Below, piece after piece: positions 16,802-17,248 of a DNA stretch of 17,248 bases (the first letter of the stretch is position 1; each line of letters starts with the position of its first letter). The stretch comes from Coemansia sp. RSA 922 (Eukaryota > Kickxellomycota > Kickxellomycetes > Kickxellales > Kickxellaceae), in contig JANBQS010000468.1 in assembly GCA_027577415.1 (NCBI GenBank), positions 1-17,248 of the forward strand. Reading direction: 5' to 3'. A program made the translations under genes and the position numbers. The notes beneath the pieces are model-generated. The model was not told the DNA's origin. It did no database searches and worked only from the letters and a program-made list of their open reading frames with translations.

Positions 16802-17248
16802 TCAGGCCAAAATAAAATGTTGGATATTGTTGCTGAGTGTCAAAATCCTACAGAGGGTGTTCTGTATGGCAAGGGGTAAAACGCATGGCTCAGGGGGGAT
16901 GGAGACATCAATAGTCAAGAGATCAACAATAAAAACATTGGCACCTTTTGTTATCCAGCAATTGACTGTAGCACAGCCAGTAAGAGTATCTGGGACATTC
17001 TCTAGAGAGTATCAGTGGTTATGGAATCAAGGAAGGGATTATCAGGAAAGGATAATACATGGGTATGCCAATATATCTGTGGGTTTGCTGTGACCAACCA
17101 TTGGTGGCCCAATAACAAGGGATATTTTAGATTGTCTAAAACATAGCATTTCACCACAGGTCTAGCACCACAGAGGGTCAAGCACATCTGTGCAAATGTC
17201 CAAATATCTAAAGAGTATCCAGAAATTTCATAGTAGTGAGAGAATTGT
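16802..17248 (-). mobile_element. Degenerate LTR-retrotransposon pol remnant (retropepsin C-terminal half plus downstream linker)
   Basis: Reading leftward from the window edge, the minus frame is open from 17247 to a TAG at 17002-17004. It contains a retropepsin-like C-terminal block: VVKCYVLDNLKYPLLLG, then WL, ANPQIYW and VLSF. The hydrophobic-hydrophobic-Gly motif followed by WL, NP and an aromatic at the IDW position is typical of gag-pol proteases of Ty3-like elements. A second minus frame, open from 17011 to a TGA at 16802-16804 (about 69 codons), carries straight on, so a frameshift lies near 17003-17012. The catalytic D-T/S-G triplet would fall just beyond the right edge. The element is broken and CpG-poor. 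Reverse transcriptase was not found. Confidence 0.6.

Overview
The window looks like nuclear DNA of a fungus, probably an early-diverging one. Kickxellomycotina is my guess and was not tested. The four recognisable protein genes are long and intronless, start at ATG codons with A at -3, and encode fungal-type products: a Ppg1-like phosphatase, a CysA/Cys2-type acetyltransferase, an SLC41-type cation carrier and a Mit1/CHD chromatin remodeler. Two nuclear-type tRNA genes are also present.

Layout. Positions 1-1110 are a CpG-poor flank holding one small intact ORF of unknown function (630-1016). tRNA-Pro(CGG) lies at 1187-1258. A compact gene block follows. A ppg1-like gene (1454-2389, +) converges on a cysA-like gene (2434-3840, -); the 44 bp between their stop codons, and both stop codons, lie in a 4 x 16 bp tandem repeat. 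A 290-bp divergent promoter separates cysA from an SLC41/MgtE-type carrier (4131-5489, +). That gene converges, across 61 bp of A/T-rich DNA, on a 2,519-codon chromatin remodeler (5551-13110, -). From about 13.5 kb to the right end there is no intact protein gene. This right flank is almost free of CpG and carries decayed coding traces, including a minus-strand retropepsin/pol remnant at the right edge. Within it, a 230-bp CpG-retaining island contains tRNA-Lys(CTT) and a possibly structured segment next to it.

The most interesting items are two. (1) The remodeler appears to carry four chromodomain-like modules plus a PHD finger ahead of the SNF2 motor. The first module, at the extreme N-terminus, is HP1-like with a complete aromatic cage (Phe9/Trp31/Tyr34), so a candidate histone-methyl-lysine reader is fused to a Mit1/Mi-2-type motor. 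Two CCHC knuckles and an uncharacterised cysteine/aromatic region follow the motor. In the fission yeast SHREC system, the HP1 protein Chp2 and the Mit1 remodeler are separate proteins. (2) The flanks show strong CpG loss with CpA and TpG kept. This fits cytosine methylation and deamination at CpG rather than CpA-directed RIP. The loss stops sharply at the tRNA-Lys gene.

The neighbouring genes do not form an operon or an obvious pathway. The remodeler and the decayed, possibly silenced DNA beside it may be related only by position. CpG counts, GC impressions and domain calls were made by eye.
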